From positions 1 to 13,696 of the forward strand of contig CAMFIX010000029.1 of NCBI GenBank assembly GCA_945952425.1: 13,696 bases of DNA, written 5' to 3'. Each line of letters starts with the position of its first letter. Position 1 is the first letter of the stretch. Below the pieces are notes generated by a model that was not told where the DNA came from, did not search any database, and worked only from the letters and a program-made list of their open reading frames with translations. The position numbers and the translations under genes are program-made. This document shows positions 5,971 through 13,696 of the stretch, piece by piece. This DNA is from an uncultured Pseudorhodobacter sp. Its GTDB lineage: Bacteria > Pseudomonadota > Alphaproteobacteria > Rhodobacterales > Rhodobacteraceae.

Positions 5971-6867
5971 ATGAAACCCGTGCTTTTGCAGCTATGCCCG
6001 CTTCCGGCCTGGGACGAGGCGCCCCTGGCGGAGGCCTTTGCGGTGACGCGCGACCCTGGGCCGGAGGTGCGGGCCATCGTCACCCATGGCGGGCTGGGCG
6101 TGCCTTCGGGGGTGCTGGAGGCCTGCCCGAAGGCCGAGATCGTGGCGATCTATGGCGTGGGCTATGACGCGGTGGACCTGGGCGCCTGCCGGGCGCGGGG
6201 GGTGCGGGTGACGAACACGCCCGATGTGCTGACCGAGGATTGCGCCGACCTGGCCGTGGGGATGCTGCTGGCCCTGGCGCGGGGCATCGTGAAGGCCGAG
6301 GCCTTCGCGCGGGGGCCCTGGGTCTCGGGCGGGTTTCCCCTGCAGCGCCGGGTTTCGGGGATGAAGGTCGGCATCCTGGGGCTCGGCCGGATCGGGGCGG
6401 CGGTGGCGGAAAGGCTGCGCGGTTTCGGTTGCGAGCTGGCCTATACGGCGCGGACCGACAAGGGCAACGGCATGGTCTTTTGCCCCGATGCAGTGAGTCT
6501 GGCCGCCCGGTCGGAGGCGCTGATCGTCACCACTTTGTCCAATGCCGAAACCCGTCATATCGTGGGGCCGAAGGTGCTGGCGGCGCTGGGGCCGCGGGGC
6601 TTCCTGGTCAATATCTCGCGCGCGGCCTGCGTGGACGAAGAGGCTTTGCTGGGCGCGCTGGAGTCGGGGACAATTGCGGGGGCGGCCCTGGACGTCTTCG
6701 AGGGCGAGCCGCGGCTGAACCCGCGATTCCTGGCGCTGCAGAACGTGGTCCTGCAGCCGCACCATGCCTCGGCGACGGAAGAGACGCGGCGGGCGATGGG
6801 GCAGTTGATGCGCGACAATCTGGCGGCGCATTTTGCGGGGCGGGCCTTGCTGACGCCGGTGGTCTAG
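5971..6867 (+). CDS. D-isomer-specific 2-hydroxyacid dehydrogenase (glyoxylate/hydroxypyruvate reductase-like)
   Basis: A 298-residue cytosolic oxidoreductase interconverting a 2-keto acid and a D-2-hydroxy acid. The nucleotide-binding motif GILGLGRIG (134-142) is followed by LAYTART (157-162). Arg161, where NAD-specific members have Asp, suggests NADPH preference, as in glyoxylate/hydroxypyruvate reductases. The catalytic triad is visible: R217 in NISRAACVDE, E246 in DVFEGEP and H264 in LQPHHASATEET. The start MKPVLLQLCPLP at 5971 gives the normal N-terminus; an upstream in-frame start at 5881 would add 30 residues and swallow the control region. The ribosome site is weak. The gene is divergent from the ArsR-type regulator and is followed by a REP-like hairpin and an intrinsic terminator, so it is probably monocistronic. 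The exact substrate is uncertain. Confidence 0.92.
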   Translation: MKPVLLQLCPLPAWDEAPLAEAFAVTRDPGPEVRAIVTHGGLGVPSGVLEACPKAEIVAIYGVGYDAVDLGACRARGVRVTNTPDVLTEDCADLAVGMLLALARGIVKAEAFARGPWVSGGFPLQRRVSGMKVGILGLGRIGAAVAERLRGFGCELAYTARTDKGNGMVFCPDAVSLAARSEALIVTTLSNAETRHIVGPKVLAALGPRGFLVNISRAACVDEEALLGALESGTIAGAALDVFEGEPRLNPRFLALQNVVLQPHHASATEETRRAMGQLMRDNLAAHFAGRALLTPVV

Positions 6868-6872
6868 CGGGA

Positions 6873-6896
6873 GTCGGGGCGCGGGCCCCGACCTAC
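6873..6896 (-). repeat. REP-like hairpin with adjacent GTAG, second copy
   Basis: GTCGGGGC (6873-6880) pairs perfectly with GCCCCGAC (6885-6892) around GCGG, an 8-bp stem. On the minus strand GTAG (6893-6896) immediately precedes the stem, the same layout as at 394-415. A smaller hairpin, CGGGC (6896-6900) with GCCCG (6906-6910), abuts it. The element starts 5 bp after the dehydrogenase stop codon. The sequence of the stem differs from the first copy, but the architecture is identical. Confidence 0.6.
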
Positions 6897-6934
6897 GGGC
6901 GCAAAGCCCGGTCCGGCGCGCCCCTGTTGCCGCC

Positions 6935-6959
6935 AAGCCGCGGCGGGAGCGCGGTTTTT
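6935..6959 (+). terminator. Intrinsic terminator after the dehydrogenase gene
   Basis: CCGCG (6938-6942) pairs with CGCGG (6950-6954) around a 7-nt loop and is followed directly by TTTTT (6955-6959). The preceding AAG (6935-6937) can extend the stem by pairing with the first T residues, including one G-U pair. This GC stem plus T-tract is the classic rho-independent form. It separates the dehydrogenase transcript from the downstream seven-gene operon. Confidence 0.7.
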
Positions 6960-6968
6960 CGCGGGCGA

Positions 6969-6998
6969 TTGCGCAAGGCCGGGGGCTCTGCCTATCCT
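6969..6998 (+). promoter_or_regulatory. Putative promoter for the DUF805-MoxR operon
   Basis: TTGCGC (6969-6974) and TATCCT (6993-6998) are 18 bp apart, matching -35 and -10 consensus at four of six positions each. Initiation near 7005 would give a leader of about 20 nt before the ATG at 7027. The position, just after an intrinsic terminator and before the first gene of a tightly packed operon, fits. The same TATCCT -10 is proposed for the Hint gene. Confidence 0.4.
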
Positions 6999-7026
6999 TG
7001 GGCCATTCATGACCCGAGGATTGCCC

Positions 7027-7485
7027 ATGACCTTTGCCGAAGCCACCCGCAAATGCCTGTCGAACTATGCCACCTTCTCCGGCCGGGCGAGCCGGTCGGA
7101 ATTTTGGTGGTTTGCCCTTTTTGTGGTCCTGGGCGCCATGGTTCCCGTCCTGATCGGCGCCATCGTCGCCGGGGCCACGGCATCCGGCACGACCGGGACC
7201 GATTTCGGCAATCGGCTGGGGTTTGGCGCGCTGTTCTTCTTTGGCATCGCGGGTTTGTTCTACCTGGCCATGCTGATGCCGACATGGGCCGTCGGCGTCC
7301 GTCGTTTTCACGACCGCGACTTGTCGGGCTGGGTCTACCTTGCCCTGATCCTTGTGGGCTTTATCCCCTATATCGGCCTGCTCGGCTCACTTGCGGCCCT
7401 CGTCATCTCGGTCCTGCCGACCAAGCCGGGCGCCAACCGATTTGGCCCTGACCCTTTGCAGGGCAGCGCCGAGGTCTTTGCCTGA
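7027..7485 (+). CDS. DUF805 family inner-membrane protein
   Basis: The 152-residue product begins MTFAEATRKCLSNYATFSGRASRSEFWWF, the typical DUF805 opening with the FSGRASRSEFWW signature. Hydrophobic segments follow at roughly 29-51, 68-88 and 102-124, and the conserved RRFHDRDLSGW motif lies between the last two. It ends with a polar NRFGPDP tail, also common in the family. DUF805 proteins are small integral membrane proteins without an established biochemical role. The ATG at 7027 is preferred over 7009 because CCGAGGA sits 7 nt upstream and the family alignment starts here. It is the first gene of the run and lies 3 bp before the next one. Membership in the MoxR operon is inferred from spacing. 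Confidence 0.9.
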   Translation: MTFAEATRKCLSNYATFSGRASRSEFWWFALFVVLGAMVPVLIGAIVAGATASGTTGTDFGNRLGFGALFFFGIAGLFYLAMLMPTWAVGVRRFHDRDLSGWVYLALILVGFIPYIGLLGSLAALVISVLPTKPGANRFGPDPLQGSAEVFA

Positions 7486-7488
7486 GCC

Positions 7489-8130
7489 ATGCGCGCCGCC
7501 GCGGTCCTTTTGCTGCTGACGCTTCCGGCCCTGGCCGAGAATGCGCCGCTGGAGGTGCCGCGCGGGCCTGAGGCCCAGGCTCTGGCCGGGCAGCTGAAGG
7601 CCCGCGGCATCGCGACCGAGATGACCTATGCGGTCAGCGCCGAGAACATCGCCAAGCCGAAACCGCCGCCGCCGCAGAGCTTTCACCTGCCGGGGCGGGG
7701 CGTCTCGGCCTGGTGGGTCTTGGGGCTGGTGGCGCTGGCGCTGATGCTGTGGCTGCGTTTCGGGGGCGCCGGCATCCTGACGCGGCGCGCGCCGCAAGAG
7801 GGGGTCACGGTCACCGCGCCGGAGCATTGGCAGGTCGAACGCGACCTGGCGCCGCAAAGCCTTCTGGCGCAGATCGAGGCCATGGCGGACCGCCGCGCCG
7901 CTTTGGTGCGGCTGTTGCGCCATTGCCTCTTGAAGGCGGCCGAGCAGAGCCGCACGCGGCTGGCGCGCGCCGATACCGAGCGCGATGCCTTCGCCCGGCT
8001 GCCTGGCGAGAAATCCGCGCTGCGCCTGATCCTGCAGGCGGCGGAGCTGGCGCATTACGGCGGGCGCGAGGTTTCGGAGGCCGGTTTTGCCGAGGCCCTG
8101 GCGGCGGGACGGCAGGTGCTGCATGCGTAA
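7489..8130 (+). CDS. DUF4129-like membrane protein of the MoxR cluster
   Basis: A 213-residue protein. Residues 1-16 form a signal peptide ending LPALA with cleavage before Glu17. A proline-rich stretch (56-62) precedes one transmembrane helix at about 73-90 (SAWWVLGLVALALMLWLR). The C-terminal part, about 110-210, is helical with RRAALVRLLRHCLLKA, a TERDAFARLP segment and LILQAAELAHYGG, resembling DUF4129 domains found beside MoxR and DUF58 genes. The N-terminus would be periplasmic and the C-terminal domain cytoplasmic. Its start follows the DUF805 stop by 3 bp, and its last 8 bp overlap the next gene (ATGCGTAA), so translational coupling is likely. The domain name rests on pattern and context. 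Confidence 0.75.
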   Translation: MRAAAVLLLLTLPALAENAPLEVPRGPEAQALAGQLKARGIATEMTYAVSAENIAKPKPPPPQSFHLPGRGVSAWWVLGLVALALMLWLRFGGAGILTRRAPQEGVTVTAPEHWQVERDLAPQSLLAQIEAMADRRAALVRLLRHCLLKAAEQSRTRLARADTERDAFARLPGEKSALRLILQAAELAHYGGREVSEAGFAEALAAGRQVLHA

Positions 8131-9350
8131 GGTCTTGGGGGCCTTGGGGATTCTGGCGCTGATCCTGGGCGGGCTTTTCTGGCTGGGGCTGGAGGGGCGC
8201 GAGGAGGTGCGTGGGCTCGACGCCTCGACCATCGGCACCGACGGGCTGGCGACGGCGCTGGAGACCGGCGGGATCAAGGTGATGCTGGCCGCCTCCGGCA
8301 CTTCGGTCAAGGAGACCGACATCGACCTGCGCCTCCTGCCGCTTTACGACATGGACCTCGGCGACGACCGCGCCGAGACCGTGGGCGACACGACCCTGCG
8401 GACCCTGACCTACGGCCAGTACGCGCAGAAACTCTACTATACCCGCACGCTGGTGATCCTGCCGAAATGGCGCTGGGCGGCGGCGGAGAAGGGGATTGCG
8501 GCGCCCGAAACCGCGATCCCGCTGGAGGATTACCGGCGGCTTTTCACCTCGATCAACCTGGGCGGGCTGGTGATGCAGCGCGACAAGCCGGCGTTTGCCG
8601 ATGACTTCGGCGCCACGGTCTTTGCCCTGCAAAGCTTTGCCGCGGCGAGCCTGCCGCAGGGCTGCAGCAGCATGCTGGGCGCGAGCCAACGCGTGGTGCT
8701 GATGGATTGTTCGAACGAATGGGCCGAGACCTATTATCTCTCGGACCCCGATCTCTTGAACAACCACGGGCTGACGGTGGGCGACAACCCGGCGCAAGCG
8801 GTGGCCCTGGTGCGCCGCCTGCAAAGCGCGCCGAAAAAGCCGGTCTACCTGGACCGGCTCTCGGCCGATTTCGTCAGCCGCGACAAGGGCGACGAGCGGC
8901 AGGATTACGAACGCACGGGCGACGACCTGTTGCGCTTCTTCAAGCCGCCCCTGGGCGAGATCTGGGCGATGCTGGCGATCCTGCTGGCGCTGTTCCTGTG
9001 GCGCGGCGGGCGGCGGTTCGGCCCCGTGCTGCGGGCTGACGAAGCGACGCCCGAACGCTCGCGCGCCGAGGCCATCGCGACGCGCGCCCGGCTGATCCGG
9101 CTGACCGGGCAGGATGGCGCCATGGTGGCCGATTACGTCAAGACCGACCTGACCCGCATGGCCGAGGCCGCTTTCGGCCCGGGGCGCGCCGAGGTCGGCA
9201 AGCTCTTTCCCCTTCTGTCGCGGCGCAACCCCGGGGCCGCGCAAGAGTTCCAGGGCCTCGCGCAAGACCTGATGCGCGGCCAGCCCGAGACCCCGGCCCG
9301 GCTGCGCGCCCGACTTGACACCTATCACCAGCTTCAAAGGACATTGACCC

Positions 9351-9367
<17 letters not shown>
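8123..9367 (+). CDS. DUF4350-like membrane protein of the MoxR cluster
   Basis: The 414-residue protein has an N-terminal membrane anchor (4-22), a long extracytoplasmic domain (about 25-275), a second transmembrane helix (279-294, IWAMLAILLALFLWRG) and a cytoplasmic helical tail of about 120 residues. The segment YLSDPDLLNNHGLTVGDNPAQAVAL (205-229) matches the signature of DUF4350 proteins, which have a ThuA/GATase-like fold and sit in MoxR operons. The ATG at 8123 overlaps the previous stop; the frame is open from 8087, but the earlier start would sit deep in the previous gene. The 3' end overlaps moxR by 17 bp. The biochemical role is not established. It may couple periplasmic events to the MoxR/DUF58 pair; this is inference. 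Confidence 0.78.
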
Positions 9368-10291
<924 letters not shown>

Positions 10292-10292
<1 letters not shown>

Positions 10293-11581
10293 TGCGGCCC
10301 GGGGCGCGCCTTCTTGCGGCGGTGACGGGGCTGGTGGCCCTGTCGGTGCTGCTGCTGGTGGGTCTTGGGGTCGAGACGCGCATCGTCGCGGGCTTGTGGG
10401 CGGCGGTGCTGGTGGTGGCGCTGGTCGATCTGGCGCTGACCACACCGGCGCGGCGGCTGGGGTTGGCGGCCGACCTGCCGCCCCACGGCTTTGCCGGCCA
10501 CGAGGTTGCGCTGACCCTGACGCTGACGGGCCGCTGGCGGGGGCCCCTGGCCCTGCGGCTGACCCATGGCGCGGGGATCGAGGCGCCGCGGCCCGAGGGG
10601 ATCGCGCCCGATGCCAGCTATCGCCTGCCGCTGCGGCTGTTGCGGCGCGGCACGCATGAGGTGACGGCGCTGGAGGCCCTTTGGCCCTCGCGCCTGGGGC
10701 TCTTCGAGGTCATCGGGCGCTGGCCTTTGGGGCTGAAGATCACCGGCCTGCCGGATGTGCATCCGATCCTGTCGGGCGCGATCCGCACGCAGGTTCTGCC
10801 TCTGCTGGAGGGCAGTCACGTGATGACCCTGCGCGGCGAGGGGTCGGATTTTCACCAGCTGCGGGATTTCGTCTCGGGGATGGACCGGCGGAGCATCGAC
10901 TGGAAACGCTCGGCCCGGATGCGGAAGCTGGTCAGTCGCGAGACCCGCGCCGAGCGCAATCACCAGATCGTGCTGTGCCTGGACACCGGCCACCTGATGG
11001 GCGAAAGGCTGGGGAGCCTTGCCCGGCTGGACCATGCGATCCATGCGGCCCTGGCGCTGAGCTGGGCGGGGGTGCTGGCGGGCGACCTGATGGGGTTTTA
11101 CACCTTCGGGCCGCGGCCCGGCGCCTGGTTGCCGCCCCTGCCGGGTCAGAAAAGCTTCGCCCGCATCCGCCAGCACAGCGCCGACCTGGGCCAGGACGAT
11201 GCCGAGACCAACCACACGCTGGGCCTGACCACGCTGAACGGCCATCTGAAGCGGCGGTCGCTGGTCGTGGTCTTCTCCGACTTCACCGACTCTGTGACGG
11301 CGGAATTGCTGGTCGAGAACCTGACCGTGATGCGCCGTCAGCACCTGATCCTTTACGTCACCCTGCGCGATCCGGCGCTGGATGCGCTTTCCACCCCCGA
11401 GGCGCCGGGCCTGACCCCCATCGCCGCGGCCATCGCCGCACGCCGCATGGGGGCCGAGCGGCAGCGCGTGCTGGACCGGCTCGCGCGGCTGGGCATCCTG
11501 TGCCTCGACACCACGCCGGGCGAGCTGACCGCCGGGCTGATCTCCCGTTATATGGAGATCAAGGCGCGGGAGATGATATGA
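10292..11581 (+). CDS. DUF58 / vWA-like partner of MoxR
   Basis: A 429-residue protein with two N-terminal hydrophobic helices (about 9-26 and 30-49), a beta-rich middle and a DUF58/von Willebrand A-like domain from about 180. The DUF58 signature GEGSDFHQLRDFVSGMDRRSIDW (182-204) is followed by KLVSRETRAERNHQIVLCLDTG. The metal-site motif, DxSxS in standard vWA domains, reads D231-T-G-H-L, and FSDFTD (328-333) supplies further acidic residues. It is probably anchored in the inner membrane with the DUF58 domain in the cytoplasm, where it would bind MoxR. The start overlaps the moxR stop (TGATG) and its stop overlaps the next start (ATGA), so coupling is tight. Confidence 0.9.
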
Positions 11582-12570
11582 CCGACCAGTTGCGATCCGC
11601 CCGTTTCCGCACCGAGCGCGAGCCCGCCTGGACCCGCGCCGAGACTCTGGTCGCCAAGGCCGAGGCGCGGGGCGCCGCCCATCTGACCTATGCCGAGGTG
11701 CTGGAACTGTCGGACCTGTATCAGCAGGTGGTGAATGCCCTGTCGGTGGCCCGGGCGATTTCGATGGATGCCGCACTTCTGGCCTATCTGGAGGCTTTGT
11801 CCGCCCGCGCCTATCTGGTGATCCACGCCCCGCAGGAAAGCCTGTCGGGCCTGTTCGGCAAGCTGATCGCGCAAGACATCCCCCAGACCGTCCGCCGCAG
11901 CTGGCTGGCGATCCTGATCGCCTTCGTCGCGCTTGCCTTGGGCGCGATCACCGCGGGCACCCTGGTTGCCCGCGACCCGAGCTGGTTTTACACCTTCGTC
12001 CCCCCCGACCTGGGCGACGGCCGCACGCCCGATGCCTCGACCGAATACCTGCGCTCGACGCTTTTCGGCGACGAGGAGACGGGGGCCGAGATGTTGTCGA
12101 GCTTTGCGACCTTCCTCTTCACCCACAACACCCAGATCGCCATCCTGGTCTTTGCCGTGGGCATCTTCGCCCTGATCCCCTCTTTCGTGCTGACCTTCTA
12201 CAACGGGCTGATGATGGGCGCCTTCTGGATGGCCTTCGCGCGCCATGGGCTGGGCTACGAGGTCACCGGCTGGCTGTCGATCCACGGGGTGACGGAGCTT
12301 TCGGCGGTCATCATGGCCTGTGCGGGCGGGGCGCAGATGGGGATGGCGGTGATCCTGCCCGGCGAGCTGAGCCGACGGGCGGCGCTGAAGGCGCGAGGGC
12401 GCGATGCCGTGCGGCTCTTTGGCCTCGCCGCGATCATGCTGGTCGTGGCGGCGGGGATCGAGGGCTTTCTGCGCCAACTGGTGCAATCGACCGAGCTGCG
12501 GCTGGCGATCGGCTGGGGCATGGGCGCCGCCTGGGCGCTGTGGCTGACCCTGGCGGGGAGGCGCAGGTGA
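11578..12570 (+). CDS. SpoIIM-family (stage II sporulation protein M-like) membrane protein
   Basis: A 330-residue integral membrane protein. A cytoplasmic helical region (1-108) precedes membrane segments at about 110-130, 186-208, 210-222, 236-259, 280-297 and 309-327. Motifs FTHNTQIAILVFAVG (181-195), FYNGLMMGAF (207-216) and HGVTELSAVIMACAGG (236-251) match the DUF95/SpoIIM family. In Bacillus the family founder works in engulfment; non-sporulating bacteria carry homologues, often beside MoxR, DUF58 and RDD genes, with no settled function. The ATG at 11578 overlaps the DUF58 stop by 4 nt (ATGA). The stop overlaps the GTG of the RDD gene (GTGA). Confidence 0.9.
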   Translation: MTDQLRSARFRTEREPAWTRAETLVAKAEARGAAHLTYAEVLELSDLYQQVVNALSVARAISMDAALLAYLEALSARAYLVIHAPQESLSGLFGKLIAQDIPQTVRRSWLAILIAFVALALGAITAGTLVARDPSWFYTFVPPDLGDGRTPDASTEYLRSTLFGDEETGAEMLSSFATFLFTHNTQIAILVFAVGIFALIPSFVLTFYNGLMMGAFWMAFARHGLGYEVTGWLSIHGVTELSAVIMACAGGAQMGMAVILPGELSRRAALKARGRDAVRLFGLAAIMLVVAAGIEGFLRQLVQSTELRLAIGWGMGAAWALWLTLAGRRR

Positions 12571-13430
12571 ACCTCGTCAAGACGCCCCAAGGCAAGATCC
12601 TGATGCAGACCCCGCCCGAGGGCGTGCCGATCCCGTTCCGCATCGCCTCGCGGGGGGCGCGGGTCGGCGCGCAGATCCTGGACATCGCGATCACCTGGGG
12701 CGGGGCTTTCCTTCTGCTGCTCGGGCTTTTCTGGCTGGACCTTCTGGGCTGGCAGGCGCTGCTGACGCTGTTCTCGCTGACGCTGTTCTTCATCCGCGTG
12801 CCTTATTACATCCTGTCCGAGCTGGTCTGGAACGGCCGGACGCTCGGCAAGCGCATGCTGCGGCTGCGGGTGATCTCGCTGGACGGGCGGCGGTTGACGC
12901 CGCACCAGATCGTCGCGCGCAACCTGATGAAAGAGGCCGAGGTCTTCATGCCGCTGATGACGCTGATGTCCTCGACCGCGGTCAGCGGGGTCTTCGACGT
13001 CATCCTGCTGCTGTGGATGGGGGGCGTGCTGATGGTGCCCTTCCTGAACAAGCCGGTGCAAAGGCTGGGCGACATGCTGGCCGGGACGGTGGTGGTCGAA
13101 AACCCGCGGCCGAAGCTGATGCCCGACCTCTCGCTGACCCGCGCGGCGCCCGAGCTGGTCTTTACCGCGGGCCAGCTGGACATCTATGGCCGCCACGAGC
13201 TGCAGGTGCTGGAGCAGCTTCTGCGCCGCCGCCCCAAGGCCAAGGCCGAGCTGAAGAACCTGGAGGAGGTGACCCGCGCGATCTGCCGCCGCATCGGCTT
13301 TGCGCCGGTGCCCGAGGCCGCGGGGCAATGGGATTTCCTGATGGAATTCTATCGCCAGCAGCGCGAATACCTGGAAAGCCGCAACCTCTTCGGCGACCGG
13401 CGCGAGGACAAGAACCACAAGCGGGCTTAG
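12567..13430 (+). CDS. RDD-domain membrane protein, last gene of the MoxR operon
   Basis: The product is 287 residues from a GTG start. The GTG at 12567 is preferred because GGGGAGG ends 5 nt upstream and GTGA overlaps the SpoIIM stop. An alternative GTG at 12540 would add nine residues. The RDD domain spans about 25-180: R32 and D39 in the first helix region (ARVGAQILDIAI), hydrophobic segments about 40-58, 62-78 and 136-160, the loop LGKRMLRLRVISLDGRRLTP (93-112), and QRLGDMLAGTVVV (165-177). After that is a soluble C-terminal extension of about 110 residues rich in Arg, Lys and Glu, longer than minimal RDD proteins. Some RDD proteins have been linked to ion transport, but the role here is unknown. 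The TAG stop overlaps the convergent minus-strand gene by 3 nt. Confidence 0.88.
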   Translation: MNLVKTPQGKILMQTPPEGVPIPFRIASRGARVGAQILDIAITWGGAFLLLLGLFWLDLLGWQALLTLFSLTLFFIRVPYYILSELVWNGRTLGKRMLRLRVISLDGRRLTPHQIVARNLMKEAEVFMPLMTLMSSTAVSGVFDVILLLWMGGVLMVPFLNKPVQRLGDMLAGTVVVENPRPKLMPDLSLTRAAPELVFTAGQLDIYGRHELQVLEQLLRRRPKAKAELKNLEEVTRAICRRIGFAPVPEAAGQWDFLMEFYRQQREYLESRNLFGDRREDKNHKRA

Positions 13431-13696
13431 ACCCTGCCCCAGGGCATCCGGACCATGGGCACCTGCCACTGGATGCTGTCGAGGAAGACATAGGCCGATG
13501 AGTTCGGCAGGTCGGCCAGCCGGGCCTCGACCTCTGCGATGTGGTGGGCCAGGGACGCGGGGGCGACCTCGGCCAGTGCGATCTCGGCCATCACTTCGGG
13601 GCCGAGGATTTTGCCCGCCAGAACCCAAAGCTCGGCCGCCCCGCGCAGGAAGGGCGCCATCAGGTCGGCGCGCAGGTCGCCCGTCACCCAATGGAC
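13427..13696 (-). CDS. C-terminal part of an unrecognised protein (start lies beyond the window)
   Basis: Ninety codons are visible on the minus strand, open to the window edge and ending with TAA at 13427-13429. Residues are mixed helical with an Ala/Leu/Glu-rich middle (AEIALAEVAPASLAHHIAEVEARLADLP), ending FLDSIQWQVPMVRMPWGRV. No signal peptide or transmembrane helix is visible in this part. An internal GTG at 13687 could serve as a start, but the frame continues past it, so I treat the gene as truncated by the window. It converges on the RDD gene with a short stop-codon overlap. The family is not recognised. Confidence 0.6.
   Translation of the reverse strand, partial: VHWVTGDLRADLMAPFLRGAAELWVLAGKILGPEVMAEIALAEVAPASLAHHIAEVEARLADLPNSSAYVFLDSIQWQVPMVRMPWGRV

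Noticed and set aside
3873..6167. A 764-codon open frame on the plus strand across the chemoreceptor and ArsR genes
   Set aside because: It is antisense to two well-recognised genes, its product is low-complexity Gly/Asp/His/Gln/Arg-rich, and high GC leaves complementary frames open by chance.
6981..6992. GGGGGCTCTGCC before the DUF805 gene, sharing the first half of the repeat consensus
   Set aside because: The conserved GCCGACTG half is missing (it continues TATCC) and it overlaps a plausible promoter spacer, so I treat it as coincidence.

Overview
The window is GC-rich chromosomal DNA that reads as an alphaproteobacterium of the Rhodobacterales type. This rests on a Hint_2-family protein, a MoxR/DUF58/SpoIIM/RDD cluster with few gaps, an ArsR regulator of the SqrR/BigR kind and strongly GC-biased third codon positions. 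It is an inference from gene content; there is no rRNA or other marker here.

Left part (1-3277): the C-terminal end of an unrecognised protein is followed by a repeat-rich gap of about 400 bp. Then comes a Hint-domain-like protein on the minus strand, divergent from dapE (lysine/diaminopimelate pathway) on the plus strand. Downstream of dapE is a second repeat-rich gap of about 490 bp. Both gaps carry many copies of a short motif, consensus GGGCTCTGCCGACTG. The motif begins right at the stop codons of the flanking genes and points in the direction of their transcription. In the second gap it is embedded in a 70-80 bp imperfect tandem repeat. Hairpins next to GTAG (REP-like) are interspersed.

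Middle (3278-6867): a GNAT acetyltransferase is split by one in-frame amber codon inside its acetyl-CoA loop. It converges with, and slightly overlaps, a methyl-accepting chemotaxis protein. Upstream of that receptor on the same strand is a small ArsR-family regulator with the two cysteines expected of a persulfide/redox sensor. A D-2-hydroxyacid dehydrogenase is divergent from the regulator and is followed by an intrinsic terminator.

Right part (7027-13430): seven plus-strand genes, six of the junctions overlapping or within 3 bp, encode DUF805, DUF4129-like, DUF4350-like, MoxR AAA+ ATPase, DUF58 (vWA-like), SpoIIM-family and RDD-domain proteins. They look like one translationally coupled operon for a membrane-associated MoxR chaperone system of unknown substrate. 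A partial minus-strand gene converges on it with a 4-nt stop overlap and leaves the window.

The points most worth following are the oriented, gene-end-associated repeat family, the amber-interrupted GNAT gene, the Hint protein lacking both catalytic residues, the SqrR-like regulator outside a visible sulfide gene context, and the MoxR operon. I see no CRISPR array, tRNA, rRNA, insertion sequence, phage gene or toxin/defence gene.
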